From assembly GCA_002238965.1 (NCBI GenBank), contig MPNJ01000001.1, positions 310,001-374,000 on the forward strand: a stretch of 64,000 nt of DNA, in the 5' to 3' direction. This document shows positions 1 through 13,432 of the stretch, piece after piece. The translations under genes and the position numbers were made by a program. This DNA comes from Nitrospinae bacterium bin107 (GTDB lineage: Bacteria > UBA8248). Numbering within the stretch: position 1 is the stretch's first letter; each line of letters opens with the position of its first letter. The notes beneath the pieces were generated by a model. The model searched no databases. It saw only the letters and a list, made by a program, of their open reading frames with translations, and was not told the origin of the DNA.

Positions 1-1798
1 CCAAGTCGCCTTGTTCGCGAAGCCTCAAGGAAACTTCTCCCGTTTCGGCTTCGCGCGCGCCGAGGATGAGCATGTACGGTATCTTGTCTCGCTGGGCTTC
101 CCTTATTTTATACCCAATCTTCTCATTTCGGAAATCCCCCTCCGCGCGGAAGCCGGCGGCGAGCAGCTTGCTCTCCACCTCGCGGCCGTAGGGAATGTGA
201 TCGTCGGTGATCGTCATGATGCGCGCCTGCTCGGGGGCGAGCCACGTGGGAAACGCGCCCGCGTAGTGTTCGATCAGCCCGCCCACGAAGCGCTCCATCG
301 AACCCATGACGGTTCTGTGGATCATGATGACCTTATGACGCGCACCGTCCGCGCCGACGTAGTTGAGATCAAAGCGCTTGGGCAGGTTGAAGTCGAACTG
401 GATGGTGGGTCCCTGCCAGCCGCGGCCCAGGGCGTCGCGCATCTTGATGTCGATTTTCGGGCCGTAGAACGCCGCCTCGCCCTCGATGCGCTTATAAGAG
501 ATGCCTCGCTTCTCGAGCGCGCGGGTGAGCGCCGCCTCCGACGCCTCCCAGTCCTCAATCACCCCGGCGTACTTGCTGAAATCGGAAGAATCGTGCACCG
601 AGAGTTCAGTCTCGAAATCCACATACCCGAATGTCTTCAGCATGTAGTGCGCCAGATCGATGACGCCCAGCACCTCGTCTTCGGCCTGTTCCGGCGTGCA
701 GAAGATGTGCGCGTCATCCTGGGTGAAACCCCGCACCCGGAGCATCCCGTGCAGCGCGCCGCTTCGCTCGTAGCGGTAGACCGTGCCCAGCTCCGCCAAG
801 CGGTAGGGCAGATCGCGGTAACTGTGTATCTTCTGCTGATAGATGAGGATGTGGCCCGGGCAGTTCATGGGTTTCAGGACGTATTCATCCTCGTCGATGT
901 TCAGGACATACATGTTTTCCCGGTAAAAATCATAATGGCCCGAAGTCTTGAAGAGCACGTCGCGCGTGATGTGAGGGATGGAGACGAGCTGGTAGCCGCG
1001 CTTGACGTGCTCATCCTCCCAGAATCGCTCGATCACCTTTTTGACCGTCGTGCCACGAGGCTGCCAGTAGATGAGGCCGCCGCCCGCATCCTCATCGACC
1101 AGGAAAATACCGAGTTGCTTGCCGATGACGCGGTGGTCTCTTTTTTTCGCGTCCTCGAGCATTTGCAGATGATCGGCCAGGCTTTCTTTCGTCGCAAAGG
1201 CGGTGCCATAGATGCGCTGCAGCATCTTGTTCTTCTCGTCGCCTCGCCAGTAGGCGCCCGCCACGCTCAGGAGCTTGAAGTTGCGCAGCCAGCCCGTCCC
1301 GGGCACGTGCGGCCCCCGGCAGAGATCCACGAATTCGCCCTGTCGGTAGATGGAAAGCGCCTCGTCCTCAGGCAGGTCGTGGATCATCTCTATCTTGTAG
1401 TTCTCGCCCCTTTCCCCGAAAAGGGACAATGCGTCCGCGCGGGAGATGTCCTCGCGCTCGATGGCGTATTTCTTTTTGGCGAGTTTTTTCATTCTCGCCT
1501 CGATCGACTTCAGATCCTCGGGCGTGAAGGTGACGTCGACGTCGATGTCGTAATAAAACCCGTTTTCGATCGGGGGGCCGATGGTGAGCTGCGCACCCGG
1601 GTAGAGTTCCTGCACGGCCTGGGCCATGAGGTGTGCCGTACTGTGGCGCAGAATCTCCAGGCCCTCCTCGGAATCGAGGAGGATGAACTCCGGCTCGGCG
1701 TCGTCGGGAAGGCCGCGATTCAAATCAACGGGCGCGCCGTCAATCTTGAGTGCGATGGCATTATTGGGCAAGTCTTTTTGCTTGGTTTGCTGAGACAT
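1..1798 (-). CDS. thrS: Threonine--tRNA ligase, 3' end cut by the window edge
   Basis: Charges tRNA-Thr in the cytoplasm. About 599 codons are visible; the C-terminal anticodon-binding domain is cut off at base 1. Reading the minus strand gives the editing-domain motif RHSTAH at residues 51-56 and CRGPHVP, the catalytic-core motif PMNCPGH, class II motif 2 (YRYERSGALHG) and the stretch MIHRTVMGSMERF. The Cys and His residues in these motifs are the expected zinc ligands. The ATG at 1798 gives only about 45 residues before the editing domain, so the usual N-terminal TGS domain is shortened. The frame stays open upstream to about 1891 but has no ATG, GTG or TTG and does not look like TGS. A GAGGAG stands 27 nt upstream of the ATG, too far for a normal ribosome site. 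Identity is certain; the start is less so. Confidence 0.95.
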   Translation of the reverse strand, partial: MSQQTKQKDLPNNAIALKIDGAPVDLNRGLPDDAEPEFILLDSEEGLEILRHSTAHLMAQAVQELYPGAQLTIGPPIENGFYYDIDVDVTFTPEDLKSIEARMKKLAKKKYAIEREDISRADALSLFGERGENYKIEMIHDLPEDEALSIYRQGEFVDLCRGPHVPGTGWLRNFKLLSVAGAYWRGDEKNKMLQRIYGTAFATKESLADHLQMLEDAKKRDHRVIGKQLGIFLVDEDAGGGLIYWQPRGTTVKKVIERFWEDEHVKRGYQLVSIPHITRDVLFKTSGHYDFYRENMYVLNIDEDEYVLKPMNCPGHILIYQQKIHSYRDLPYRLAELGTVYRYERSGALHGMLRVRGFTQDDAHIFCTPEQAEDEVLGVIDLAHYMLKTFGYVDFETELSVHDSSDFSKYAGVIEDWEASEAALTRALEKRGISYKRIEGEAAFYGPKIDIKMRDALGRGWQGPTIQFDFNLPKRFDLNYVGADGARHKVIMIHRTVMGSMERFVGGLIEHYAGAFPTWLAPEQARIMTITDDHIPYGREVESKLLAAGFRAEGDFRNEKIGYKIREAQRDKIPYMLILGAREAETGEVSLRLREQGDL

Positions 1799-1892
1799 AA
1801 ACGGGCGTTGGCTGGCGCCGCAATCTCCTCTTGAAGTTCCTCGAATTATCCCCGCGATGCGGCGGCGATTCGCCTCATCGTCAATTCCAAAT

Positions 1893-1967
1893 TGGTAGGC
1901 GCGGGCGGTTTTGAACCGCCGACCTCTTGCGTGTCAAGCAAGCGCTCTCCCCCTGAGCTACGCGCCT
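1893..1967 (-). tRNA. tRNA-Val (anticodon GAC)
   Basis: Complete cloverleaf on the minus strand: 7-bp acceptor AGGCGCG/CGCGCCT, D arm GCTC/GAGC, anticodon stem CTTGC/GCAAG around loop TTGACAC (anticodon GAC), T arm GGCGG/CCGCC with loop TTCAAAA, discriminator A and an encoded CCA. It lies between thrS and clpX on the same strand. Confidence 0.96.
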
Positions 1968-2182
1968 TTGTCCGGCATATCCGGTATATCGAAATGATAG
2001 GAAAGCGGCCCGCGCATTGTCAACGCGCGCTTTCCCCACGACAACGAAAAATAACGCCCCTCATGAAAAAACCAACGAGCCTTCGCCGAGGGGCAGACAC
2101 CCCCTGGAGCCGCGCAAGATGGAATATGCGGCCTGAGGCTCATGAAACGCTCTACTGACGGAGGAATGATGCGGAAGATGGC

Positions 2183-3424
<1,242 letters not shown>

Positions 3425-3476
3425 CGATCATTCCCCCTCGGTGAAGAACGCTTCCCGAAACAAAACCGGCTTCCGG

Positions 3477-4127
3477 CTAGGAGCCGTTGTTCTCCTCATT
3501 CGTGCCGTCATCGCCGCCGACGTCCGGTATGCCGCCCTTTGGATCCGAGCGCGCGATGATCACGTCGTCGAGCAGGCCGTAGTCCTTCGCCTGCTCGGCC
3601 GTCATAAAATTATCACGATCGGTGTCTTTTTCAATCTTCTTGATCGACTGACCGGAGTGTCTCGCGAGAATGTCGTTCAGTTCTTCGCGCATGCGGAGAA
3701 TCTCGCGCGCCTGGATGTCAATGTCGCTCGCCTGTCCCTGAACGCCGCCCAGGGGCTGATGGATCAGGATGCGCGAGTTGGGCAGGGCGTAGCGCTTGCC
3801 CTTGGCGCCCGCCGTCAGCAGGAGCGCGCCCATGCTCGCCGCCTGGCCGATGCAGATGGTCGACACGTCAGGCTTGATGTACTGCATCGTGTCGTAAATC
3901 GCGAGACCCGCCGTGACGGCCCCGCCCGGACTGTTCACGTACATGGCGATATCCCTATCGGGTTCCTCCGCCTCCAGGAAAAGTAGCTGGGCCGTCACCA
4001 GATTCGCGATGGTGTCGTCTATCGCCGTGCCCAGAAAGATGATTCTCTCCTTGAGCAGGCGGCTGTAGATATCATACGCCCGCTCGCCTCTGTTCGTCTG
4101 CTCCACCACCATGGGTACGAGTGCCAC
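3477..4127 (-). CDS. clpP: ATP-dependent Clp protease proteolytic subunit
   Basis: Serine peptidase forming the tetradecameric chamber that partners ClpX. It has 216 residues. The catalytic triad is visible: Ser98 in GQAASMGA, His123 in LIHQPLGG and Asp172 in DTDRDNFM. The oligomerisation region with MYVNSPGG is intact. The C terminus ends in an Asp/Gly/Asn-rich tail ([13 protein letters not shown]), typical of flexible ClpP tails though a little long. The gene follows tig by only 3 nt, so translation is probably coupled. Confidence 0.98.
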   Translation of the reverse strand: MALVPMVVEQTNRGERAYDIYSRLLKERIIFLGTAIDDTIANLVTAQLLFLEAEEPDRDIAMYVNSPGGAVTAGLAIYDTMQYIKPDVSTICIGQAASMGALLLTAGAKGKRYALPNSRILIHQPLGGVQGQASDIDIQAREILRMREELNDILARHSGQSIKKIEKDTDRDNFMTAEQAKDYGLLDDVIIARSDPKGGIPDVGGDDGTNEENNGS

Positions 4128-4130
4128 TGT

Positions 4131-5507
4131 TTATCCATCCTCTTTCGAATCGCCGTCCGGCGCTTGATCCTCCCCCGACCCCTCCTCGGAGTCGTGGGAA
4201 TGCGCTTCATGTACGGCGGCATCGTGAACGTCGAATTCCACGTCGGCCTGATCATACAGCCAACTCACCGTCTTGTTGTAGTTGATGTTCGAGACGAGCG
4301 AGGCCATCGCCCCGGTCGTCATCATTCTCTCGCGAAGTTTCTCGGGCGTCATGCCGTAGCGCGCGGCCGAGACTCTGAGCTGCGCCTCGACCTCCTCGGC
4401 GCTCGCCTCGATTTCCTCGGCCTCGCGGATGCGCTCCACGAGGATGAGCCGGCGCACTTGCTCCTCGGCCTGGGGTCTTACCTCCTCGCGCAACTCCTCA
4501 ATCCTGGCTTCGGAAAGCTGAACGTCGGGGTTTTCCTGGCGCATCCTGCGCTCGTATTCGCGAATCTGCTCATCCGCCTCCCCCTTGACCAGCGTGGGAG
4601 GCACCTCGAAAGGATGCGCCTCCAGGAGAGCGGCCAGAAGCTCCGAGATTCCGTGTCCGCGCGCATTGGAATCCTCCATGGATTCCATCTCTTTGACGAC
4701 GTCCGCCCGCAGATCCTCCGTGCTCGTATAGCCTCTCCCCAAAGATTTTACGAATTCCTCGTCCAACTCGGGCGGATGCGCTTCCTTGATCTCCTTCAGA
4801 TGCAGGTGGAACCGCAAGCTCTTGCCCGCAATGTTGGGCGAGGCGCCCTCGGGAACGTCGACCTCGACGTCCGCCTCCTCGCCGATCCGCATGCCGGTGA
4901 GCGCGTCGCTCAACTCCTTTTCGCTCTCATCGCCGCCGATCATGAGGGCCTGGTTCTCCCCCCGGGTGCCGGGCACGGCCTTATCGTCCTCGAAGCCCTC
5001 GATGTCGAAGAGAACGTAGTCTCCCGCCCGGGCCTCCCTGTCCACGTCCTCGAAGGTGGCGGCCCGCTGCCGGAGCGCCTCGATCTGCTGATCGACATTC
5101 TCGTCCGTCACCGTGTGGCGGTGGACCTTAAGTTTAAGGCCCTTGTACTCGCCGAGTTCGAAGGGGGGGATGACCTCCACCGTCGCCTTGTACGTCAACT
5201 CGGGCGCGTCGTCGTCCATATTGATGTCGGTCACGTTCGGCTCGCCCACCGGACGCATGCCCCTGTCCTCCAGCAGGCTGCGGTAGGAAGTCGAAATCAC
5301 GTGGTTCAGAACCTCCGCCTGCACCTCCTCGCCGTAGTAGCGCTCGAGCACGCGGCGAGGGATTTTCCCCTTCCGGAAACCCTTCATCTTCACGCGCCCC
5401 GAGAGCCGCCTGTAGGCGCGCTCTATCTCGTCGGCGACTTCGGCGCGTGGAACGGCGACTTCGAGACGCTTCGTGCAGGCGTCGATGTCGCTCACTGTCC
5501 CGGTCAT
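4131..5507 (-). CDS. tig: Trigger factor
   Basis: Ribosome-bound chaperone and peptidyl-prolyl isomerase acting on nascent chains. It has 458 residues, within the usual 430-480. The ribosome-docking signature GFRKGKIP is at residues 43-50. A central FKBP-like domain follows (DYVLFDIEGFEDDKAV region), then the helical C-terminal arms. The last ~30 residues are acidic and His-containing (HDAAVHEAHSHDSEEGSG), a disordered tail. It is the first gene of the tig-clpP-clpX unit. Confidence 0.96.
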   Translation of the reverse strand: MTGTVSDIDACTKRLEVAVPRAEVADEIERAYRRLSGRVKMKGFRKGKIPRRVLERYYGEEVQAEVLNHVISTSYRSLLEDRGMRPVGEPNVTDINMDDDAPELTYKATVEVIPPFELGEYKGLKLKVHRHTVTDENVDQQIEALRQRAATFEDVDREARAGDYVLFDIEGFEDDKAVPGTRGENQALMIGGDESEKELSDALTGMRIGEEADVEVDVPEGASPNIAGKSLRFHLHLKEIKEAHPPELDEEFVKSLGRGYTSTEDLRADVVKEMESMEDSNARGHGISELLAALLEAHPFEVPPTLVKGEADEQIREYERRMRQENPDVQLSEARIEELREEVRPQAEEQVRRLILVERIREAEEIEASAEEVEAQLRVSAARYGMTPEKLRERMMTTGAMASLVSNINYNKTVSWLYDQADVEFDVHDAAVHEAHSHDSEEGSGEDQAPDGDSKEDG

Positions 5508-5568
5508 TCCTCACTCTCCAGAATCAAAATGCAATCAAAATCGATCAACATGAAAAAATCAAGGTATT

Positions 5569-5653
5569 TGGTGCGAAGGGGGGGACTCGAACCCCCACGC
5601 CCGAAGGCACTGGATCCTAAATCCAGCGCGTCTACCAGTTCCGCCACCCTCGC
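5569..5653 (-). tRNA. tRNA-Leu (anticodon TAG)
   Basis: Class II tRNA on the minus strand with a long variable arm. Acceptor GCGAGGG pairs with CCTTCGC (one G-T). The anticodon stem CTGGA/TCCAG encloses TTTAGGA (anticodon TAG). The variable arm is TGCCTTCGGGCG, the T arm GGGGG/CCCCC, with discriminator A and an encoded CCA. It sits just upstream of tig on the same strand. Confidence 0.96.
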
Positions 5654-5831
5654 ATCCCCTTGGCGAGCAAAGGCTTATACTCGAAAATCACTCTTGAATC
5701 CACCGCCCGCAGAGAGTCCCCCGGGCCGGGATTACGCGCCTCTCAATCTAGTCGCACAGGGGCGGGCCGTCAACGGGGAAATCAGAATGCGGCCATCCGC
5801 ACGGGCGTGATGCGCCAAGTGGAAACGAAAG

Positions 5832-9605
<3,774 letters not shown>

Positions 9606-9952
9606 AAGCCGCCCCGAATCAAATGCTTAAAGGTTCAATCCTCAAATGCTTAAAGGTTCAATCCCGAACCAAAGGATGGTTATAAGGGATTTTCCGGCGC
9701 GAGAAAAGCACTAAAAAATTGGCGGGAGGATTAGAGCACAGCCGCGGTGCATGGAAGATCGCCGCTCCTTGAGTCGCGAGGGAGATATTCTCATTCGTCG
9801 GCCTGATGTTCGCCGTGAAATCGTATCGAAGATGGTATAGTATACTAGAACACGAGGTCATATATTATGAGTAAGCCTTCTCTATCGCAAGAAGGTGATG
9901 GGGAACTTATTCCACATGGATATTGCCCTGAGAGATACGGGGAGGAGTGATG
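9606..9952. other. metH leader and intergenic region
   Basis: About 350 bases without a gene. It holds the 2 x 23-bp tandem repeat next to metH and a short AT-rich palindrome TAGTATACTA at about 9837. I see no convincing coding sequence, no cobalamin B12-box motif and no clear terminator. Confidence 0.5.
9619..9664 (-). repeat. Perfect tandem duplication of 23 bp in the metH leader
   Basis: Two identical 23-bp units, 9619-9641 and 9642-9664, abut head to tail. On the minus (metH) strand each unit begins GGATTGAACC and continues TTTAAGCATTTGA. The proximal unit lies 13 nt upstream of the metH start, so both units are probably in the untranslated leader or over the promoter. The function is unknown: it could be a duplicated regulator site or simple slippage. 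Confidence 0.85.
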
Positions 9953-10216
9953 ATGGATCATCCCGCCATTCAGGCCGAAGTAGATAAAAATTACGAGGCT
10001 TTCCAGAAATTGCTCCCGGGACTGACCCAGGAGCACAATGGAAGGTTCGCACTCATGCGCGGCGAAAAAGTGGTGAACATTTTCGATTCCGTTCATGACG
10101 CGGTCGTTTTCGCCAAAGAGAAATACGACGACGATTTGTACTCCGTACAGAAGATAACCGAACAAGCCGTCGATTTGGGGATTTTTTCGCATGCCGTCCA
10201 TGTCGTTTCAGTATGA
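9953..10216 (+). CDS. Small protein, copy A of a family paired with a retropepsin (DUF5678-like)
   Basis: It has 87 residues and no assigned function. It is a paralogue of the small protein at 14777-15040. Shared positions follow the pattern N-x-E-x-F, LPxL, G(R/K)FAL, V-x-(I/V)FD, then L(Y/F)S(V/I)QKI, LG and a final SHAVH. The ATG at 9953 is 7 nt after GGAGG; in-frame GTG (9947) and ATG (9950) lie closer to the site. The 3' end overlaps the start of a second reading frame at 10191. In the intact copy that frame encodes a retropepsin-like aspartic protease. The resemblance to DUF5678 is from memory. Confidence 0.75.
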   Translation: MDHPAIQAEVDKNYEAFQKLLPGLTQEHNGRFALMRGEKVVNIFDSVHDAVVFAKEKYDDDLYSVQKITEQAVDLGIFSHAVHVVSV

Positions 10217-10277
10217 CCCCGCCGTCGGCCCTATCATTCACATTCTCTTTACACAAGCAGGAGCGTTGACCTTATAA
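10191..10277 (+). pseudogene. Remnant of a retropepsin-like protease gene (N-terminal 28 codons)
   Basis: A second frame opens at the ATG inside the SHAVH codons of the preceding gene, exactly where the intact retropepsin starts at 15021. It reads MPSMSFQYDPAVGPIIHILF and 8 more residues, then meets TAA. There is no DTGAS catalytic motif. About 15 nt later the interspersed repeat that starts at 10294 takes over. I read it as a retropepsin gene truncated by repeat insertion or deletion; a genuine 28-residue peptide is less likely. Confidence 0.6.
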
Positions 10278-10293
10278 GAGAGGCAAACTTCAG

Positions 10294-10760
10294 GGGGCTG
10301 TTGAAAAAGTCCAGATCAGCGATTTTAGTTGCGCGGACGCTTTTGAAGTTGACTCCCCCCCTTGAGGGTCGGGCATCCCGAGGGGAATGCCCGACAACGA
10401 GACAAGGGCGAAGCCCGCAGGCGAGTTGGTGGGGGTGCTTTTTCAGTGGAATGTCCCCCCACCGATTCAGCCTTCGCACAAACCGCTCGGCTTCATCGAC
10501 TCCCCCTCAAGGGGGGAGTGATTTTCCTCTCTCGTGTGTCGGCCACGACCCTCAAGGGGGGAGTGATTTTCAGCGCGCTCCCTCTGTGGGATTTTTTCAA
10601 CAGGCCCTCAAGGGGGGAGTCGATCCAACCTGCTTGAAAGGGTTTGCGGTATTGTAGGGGACGCATATGTGCGTCCCTGCTTTTTCGCCGCCCGCCACGG
10701 GTCGCATTTATGCGACCCCTACAGAACCATCTCGATCCGCAAGGGCCTTTTTCAACAACC
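10294..10760 (+). repeat. Interspersed repeat cluster (copy 1 of a family at 10.3, 20.6 and 47.7 kb)
   Basis: No gene is seen between 10278 and 10849. The stretch opens with GCTGTTGAAAAAG and contains CCCCCCTTGAGGG and CTCAAGGGGGGAGTG arms in both directions, a GGTGGGGG...CCCCCCACC hairpin and the string TTCAGCCTTCGCA-AAC-GCTCGGCTTC. It ends with TTTTTCAACAACC near 10755. Hairpins with arms GCGTCCC and GGTCGCAT lie at about 10655-10715. The same building blocks recur at 20634-20940 and, inverted, at 47505-48010. Confidence 0.8.
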
Positions 10761-10849
10761 TCTTCAGAGGCATTTTCATGATCGCGGGGTGGGACGGGAA
10801 ATACTACTTCTCCCTTTGAGTTTCGGCGTTCGCGACCGCCCGAAACGAA

Positions 10850-11659
10850 TTACTCCTTGTGGCTGACCTCTTCCTCGATGAAGGCGTAGGCGTTGTGGTC
10901 GTGGATGGACTCGAAGTTCTCGACCTCCACCTGGAACCACCGGATGCGCTTGTCGTTTCTGAGCAGAAGGGCCGCCTCGCGCACCACGTCCTCTACGAAG
11001 CGAGGGTTGTCGAAAGCCGTCTCGGTGACGAATTTTTCATCTTCGCGCTTGAGGATAGGATAGAGTGCGCAACTGCCCGCGCTCTCGGCAACCTCGACGA
11101 GCTCCTCTATCCAGAACTCGCCGTCGAAGCGCACCTTGATGCGTACGTGCCCCCGCTGGTTGTGCGCGCCGCGCAGGCTAATCTCCTTGGAGCACGGACA
11201 CAGGGTGGCGATGCGCACCATGATGCTCAGGATGAAGTCGTCCACAGCCCCCGCCGAAGCGTCGAAACCGCACTCGAGGGCCATCAGGCCCTCGGCGCCC
11301 GTCACCGGGGCGGCCTTTTGCATGAAGTAGGGAAAAGTGACGGAAAAATGCGCCGTCTGGGCGTCCAGGCGCTCGCGAATCGTCTGCAGGAGCGAGGGCA
11401 CGCTGTCCACGCCGATGGCGTCGGTGTGCTCGTTCAACACTTCCAGGAAACGGCTCATGTGGGTGCCCTTGAAGTGGTGCGGCAGATCCACATACATGTT
11501 GACGTTGCCGATGGTGTGCTGGGCGTCCTTCGCCCGGTCCTTCACCACGATGGGGTAGCGGATGTTCTTGACACCCACCTTGTCTATCTTGACGTTGCGC
11601 TCATCGGAACTCGCCTGCACGTCGGCGAGGTCGGCCGGCTCCGTCGGGAGGCCTGACAT
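10850..11659 (-). CDS. folE2: GTP cyclohydrolase FolE2
   Basis: Metal-dependent type IB GTP cyclohydrolase, making 7,8-dihydroneopterin triphosphate for folate (and queuosine) synthesis without the zinc-dependent FolE. It has 269 residues. Family motifs are DLPHHFKGTHMSRF and LCPCSKEIS, whose Cys is the active-site ligand, followed by NQRGHVRI. The C-terminal region FVEDVVREAALLLRND is complete. It is transcribed alone on the minus strand. Strong family match. Confidence 0.94.
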   Translation of the reverse strand: MSGLPTEPADLADVQASSDERNVKIDKVGVKNIRYPIVVKDRAKDAQHTIGNVNMYVDLPHHFKGTHMSRFLEVLNEHTDAIGVDSVPSLLQTIRERLDAQTAHFSVTFPYFMQKAAPVTGAEGLMALECGFDASAGAVDDFILSIMVRIATLCPCSKEISLRGAHNQRGHVRIKVRFDGEFWIEELVEVAESAGSCALYPILKREDEKFVTETAFDNPRFVEDVVREAALLLRNDKRIRWFQVEVENFESIHDHNAYAFIEEEVSHKE

Positions 11660-11773
11660 CGAATCTCATCCTTTCCGCTCTGTTTCCAGAACATTGGCTC
11701 AGCGACTTTTTCAGCTTCTCATTTTACCGGCGCCGCCCCCAGCGCCGAACCGAACCCAGCGGGGTCTCGCGGC

Positions 11774-12109
11774 CTATTTCTCGGGCTGCTCTTTTCTGAT
11801 GCGCTCGATCTTGGCCATTTTATCGGAAACGGCCGCGCCCAAATCGATCCCCCGCGCGTTGGCGTAGTTCATCACGGCGATCATGACATCCGCCGCTTCA
11901 TCCGTATAGTCCGCAGACTCTACCTCGCGGCCTTTCCATTCCTTTTTCTCCAGATTCGCGAGTTCTCCCGTCTCGCCAGCAAGCTCCAGGGCGAAAAACC
12001 TGGGCTCACGAACCGGAAACGCCTCTTCCTGATAACGCGCGAATTCGGCTTGCAGGGCGCGAAGCCCCTCGTAGGAACGCGGCAGCCTGGGAGCGTCCTC
12101 TCCATTCAC
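11774..12109 (-). CDS. MazG-type nucleotide pyrophosphohydrolase
   Basis: All-alpha NTP pyrophosphohydrolase fold that cleaves NTPs or dNTPs to the monophosphate and pyrophosphate. The metal-binding motifs are present: ELAGETGELAN, then DEAADVMIAVMNYA. An open frame extends to an ATG at 12250, but those 47 residues do not look like MazG. The GTG at 12109 follows GGGGGGA with 8 nt spacing and puts the protein start just before LPRSYEGLRALQAEF, so I prefer it (111 residues). The substrate cannot be told from sequence. Confidence 0.8.
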   Translation of the reverse strand: MNGEDAPRLPRSYEGLRALQAEFARYQEEAFPVREPRFFALELAGETGELANLEKKEWKGREVESADYTDEAADVMIAVMNYANARGIDLGAAVSDKMAKIERIRKEQPEK

Positions 12110-12343
12110 CGGAATCGTCCCCCCAACGCAAGCCCCGGAACCGGAAAACTCCCTCCGGCGCACCCGGTCGAGCACGCAGAGTCCAAGTTTCTCACTCAGA
12201 ATCAAGGGCGTCAATCGACAAGCGCGAATCTCGATTGACGCAGGATTCACCAGATTCTACTCTCTCCCAAAAGGCAATCATCATTTCGACAGCCAAGCGG
12301 GCGCAAAGACGCCCCGAAAGCACTCAAACGGAGGGAAGTCCCC

Positions 12344-13339
12344 TTGCCCAACATCGATCTTCATCACCACATCTACATCCCCGAGGCGGAAGAGCTCGCC
12401 GCCAAAGAGCGCGAAAGACGCCCCCAGCACGCCGACAGCTTCGAAGGGTTTTTCCCGCCCGTCTCCTCGCGCTACAACGCGAAGATGACGGAGGAGAGCT
12501 GGGCCGTGCAGCTCGCCGACGCCGAGCGCAAGCTGAGCGACATGAAGGCAGACAGGCTCGACATGGCGCTGGCCTCACCGCCGCCCCCCACGTTTTATTA
12601 CTGGATAGGCGGACAAGCGGGCGAGGAGATCATCCAGATCCAGAACGACGGCGTGGTCGATTTCTGCAACCAGAACGCCGCGTACTTCCGGGGCCTTTGC
12701 AACCTGCCTATGCAGAACGGTGGCGAGGCAGCCGCGGCCGAACTCGAGCGCGCGATGGGCAAGGGCCTGCTCGGCTGCATCATCTCCGACCGCATCGGCG
12801 CCCACGCGCTGGACGAGCCCCAGTACGAGGCGTTCTGGGCGGCGGCGGAGCGGCTCGGCGCCCTGGTGTTCATCCATCCCGATTTCGCGGACTACAAGCC
12901 GCTGTTCCCCTTCTACATGGCGAACTGCATCGGCAACCCGCTGTCCACCACAATCGCCGTCACCAGGCTCATTCTCTCGGGCCACTTCGAGCGCTACCCG
13001 AACCTACAGTTGCTTCTCGCCCACGCGGGCGGAAACCTCCCCTGGTCGGTCGGGCGCATCCAGCACTGCTGGGAGGTGCGGCCGGAAACCAAGGTGCACA
13101 CGCCGCATCCGCCCCGCCACTATTTCAAGAACCTCTATTTCGACGTCATCACCTTCAACCCCTCGGCGCTGAAGTGGATGGTCGAGGAGGTGGGGGCCGA
13201 CCGCGTCGTGTGCGGCACGGACTACCCCTACGACATGATGCAGCAGCGCGTCGTGGATTATGTGGAGGGAGCTGGCCTCACTGAAGATGCCCAGGAGAAA
13301 ATCCTGCGCGAGACGCCGGCGAGGCTCATGAAGCTCTGA
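12344..13339 (+). CDS. Amidohydrolase family 2 (ACMSD-like) protein
   Basis: Metal-dependent hydrolase or decarboxylase of the amidohydrolase_2 family. It has 331 residues. The N-terminal metal motif is DLHHH; further conserved elements are LVFIHPDF, LLLAHAGGNLPW and the C-terminal CGTDYPYD, whose Asp is the usual metal-site acid. The start is a TTG preceded by GGAGG at 9 nt. The MetE-like gene follows on the same strand 93 nt downstream, so a shared pathway is plausible, but no substrate can be named. Confidence 0.85.
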   Translation: MPNIDLHHHIYIPEAEELAAKERERRPQHADSFEGFFPPVSSRYNAKMTEESWAVQLADAERKLSDMKADRLDMALASPPPPTFYYWIGGQAGEEIIQIQNDGVVDFCNQNAAYFRGLCNLPMQNGGEAAAAELERAMGKGLLGCIISDRIGAHALDEPQYEAFWAAAERLGALVFIHPDFADYKPLFPFYMANCIGNPLSTTIAVTRLILSGHFERYPNLQLLLAHAGGNLPWSVGRIQHCWEVRPETKVHTPHPPRHYFKNLYFDVITFNPSALKWMVEEVGADRVVCGTDYPYDMMQQRVVDYVEGAGLTEDAQEKILRETPARLMKL

Positions 13340-13432
13340 GACGCGAGCGGAAATGAGGAGGTATTCAGCAACGGCTATCCGTCTACCCGAGGAAGATGAT
13401 TCGCCGAAACCATTTCGAGCGGAGGAATCGAC

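Noticed and set aside
11-1834. 607-codon frame on the plus strand opposite thrS
   Set aside because: No family motif; it mirrors thrS on the minus strand, an effect of GC-rich codon use.
9606-9946. A SAM or cobalamin riboswitch ahead of metH
   Set aside because: No B12-box, no SAM-type core and no plausible fold was found; the tandem repeat is the only notable feature.
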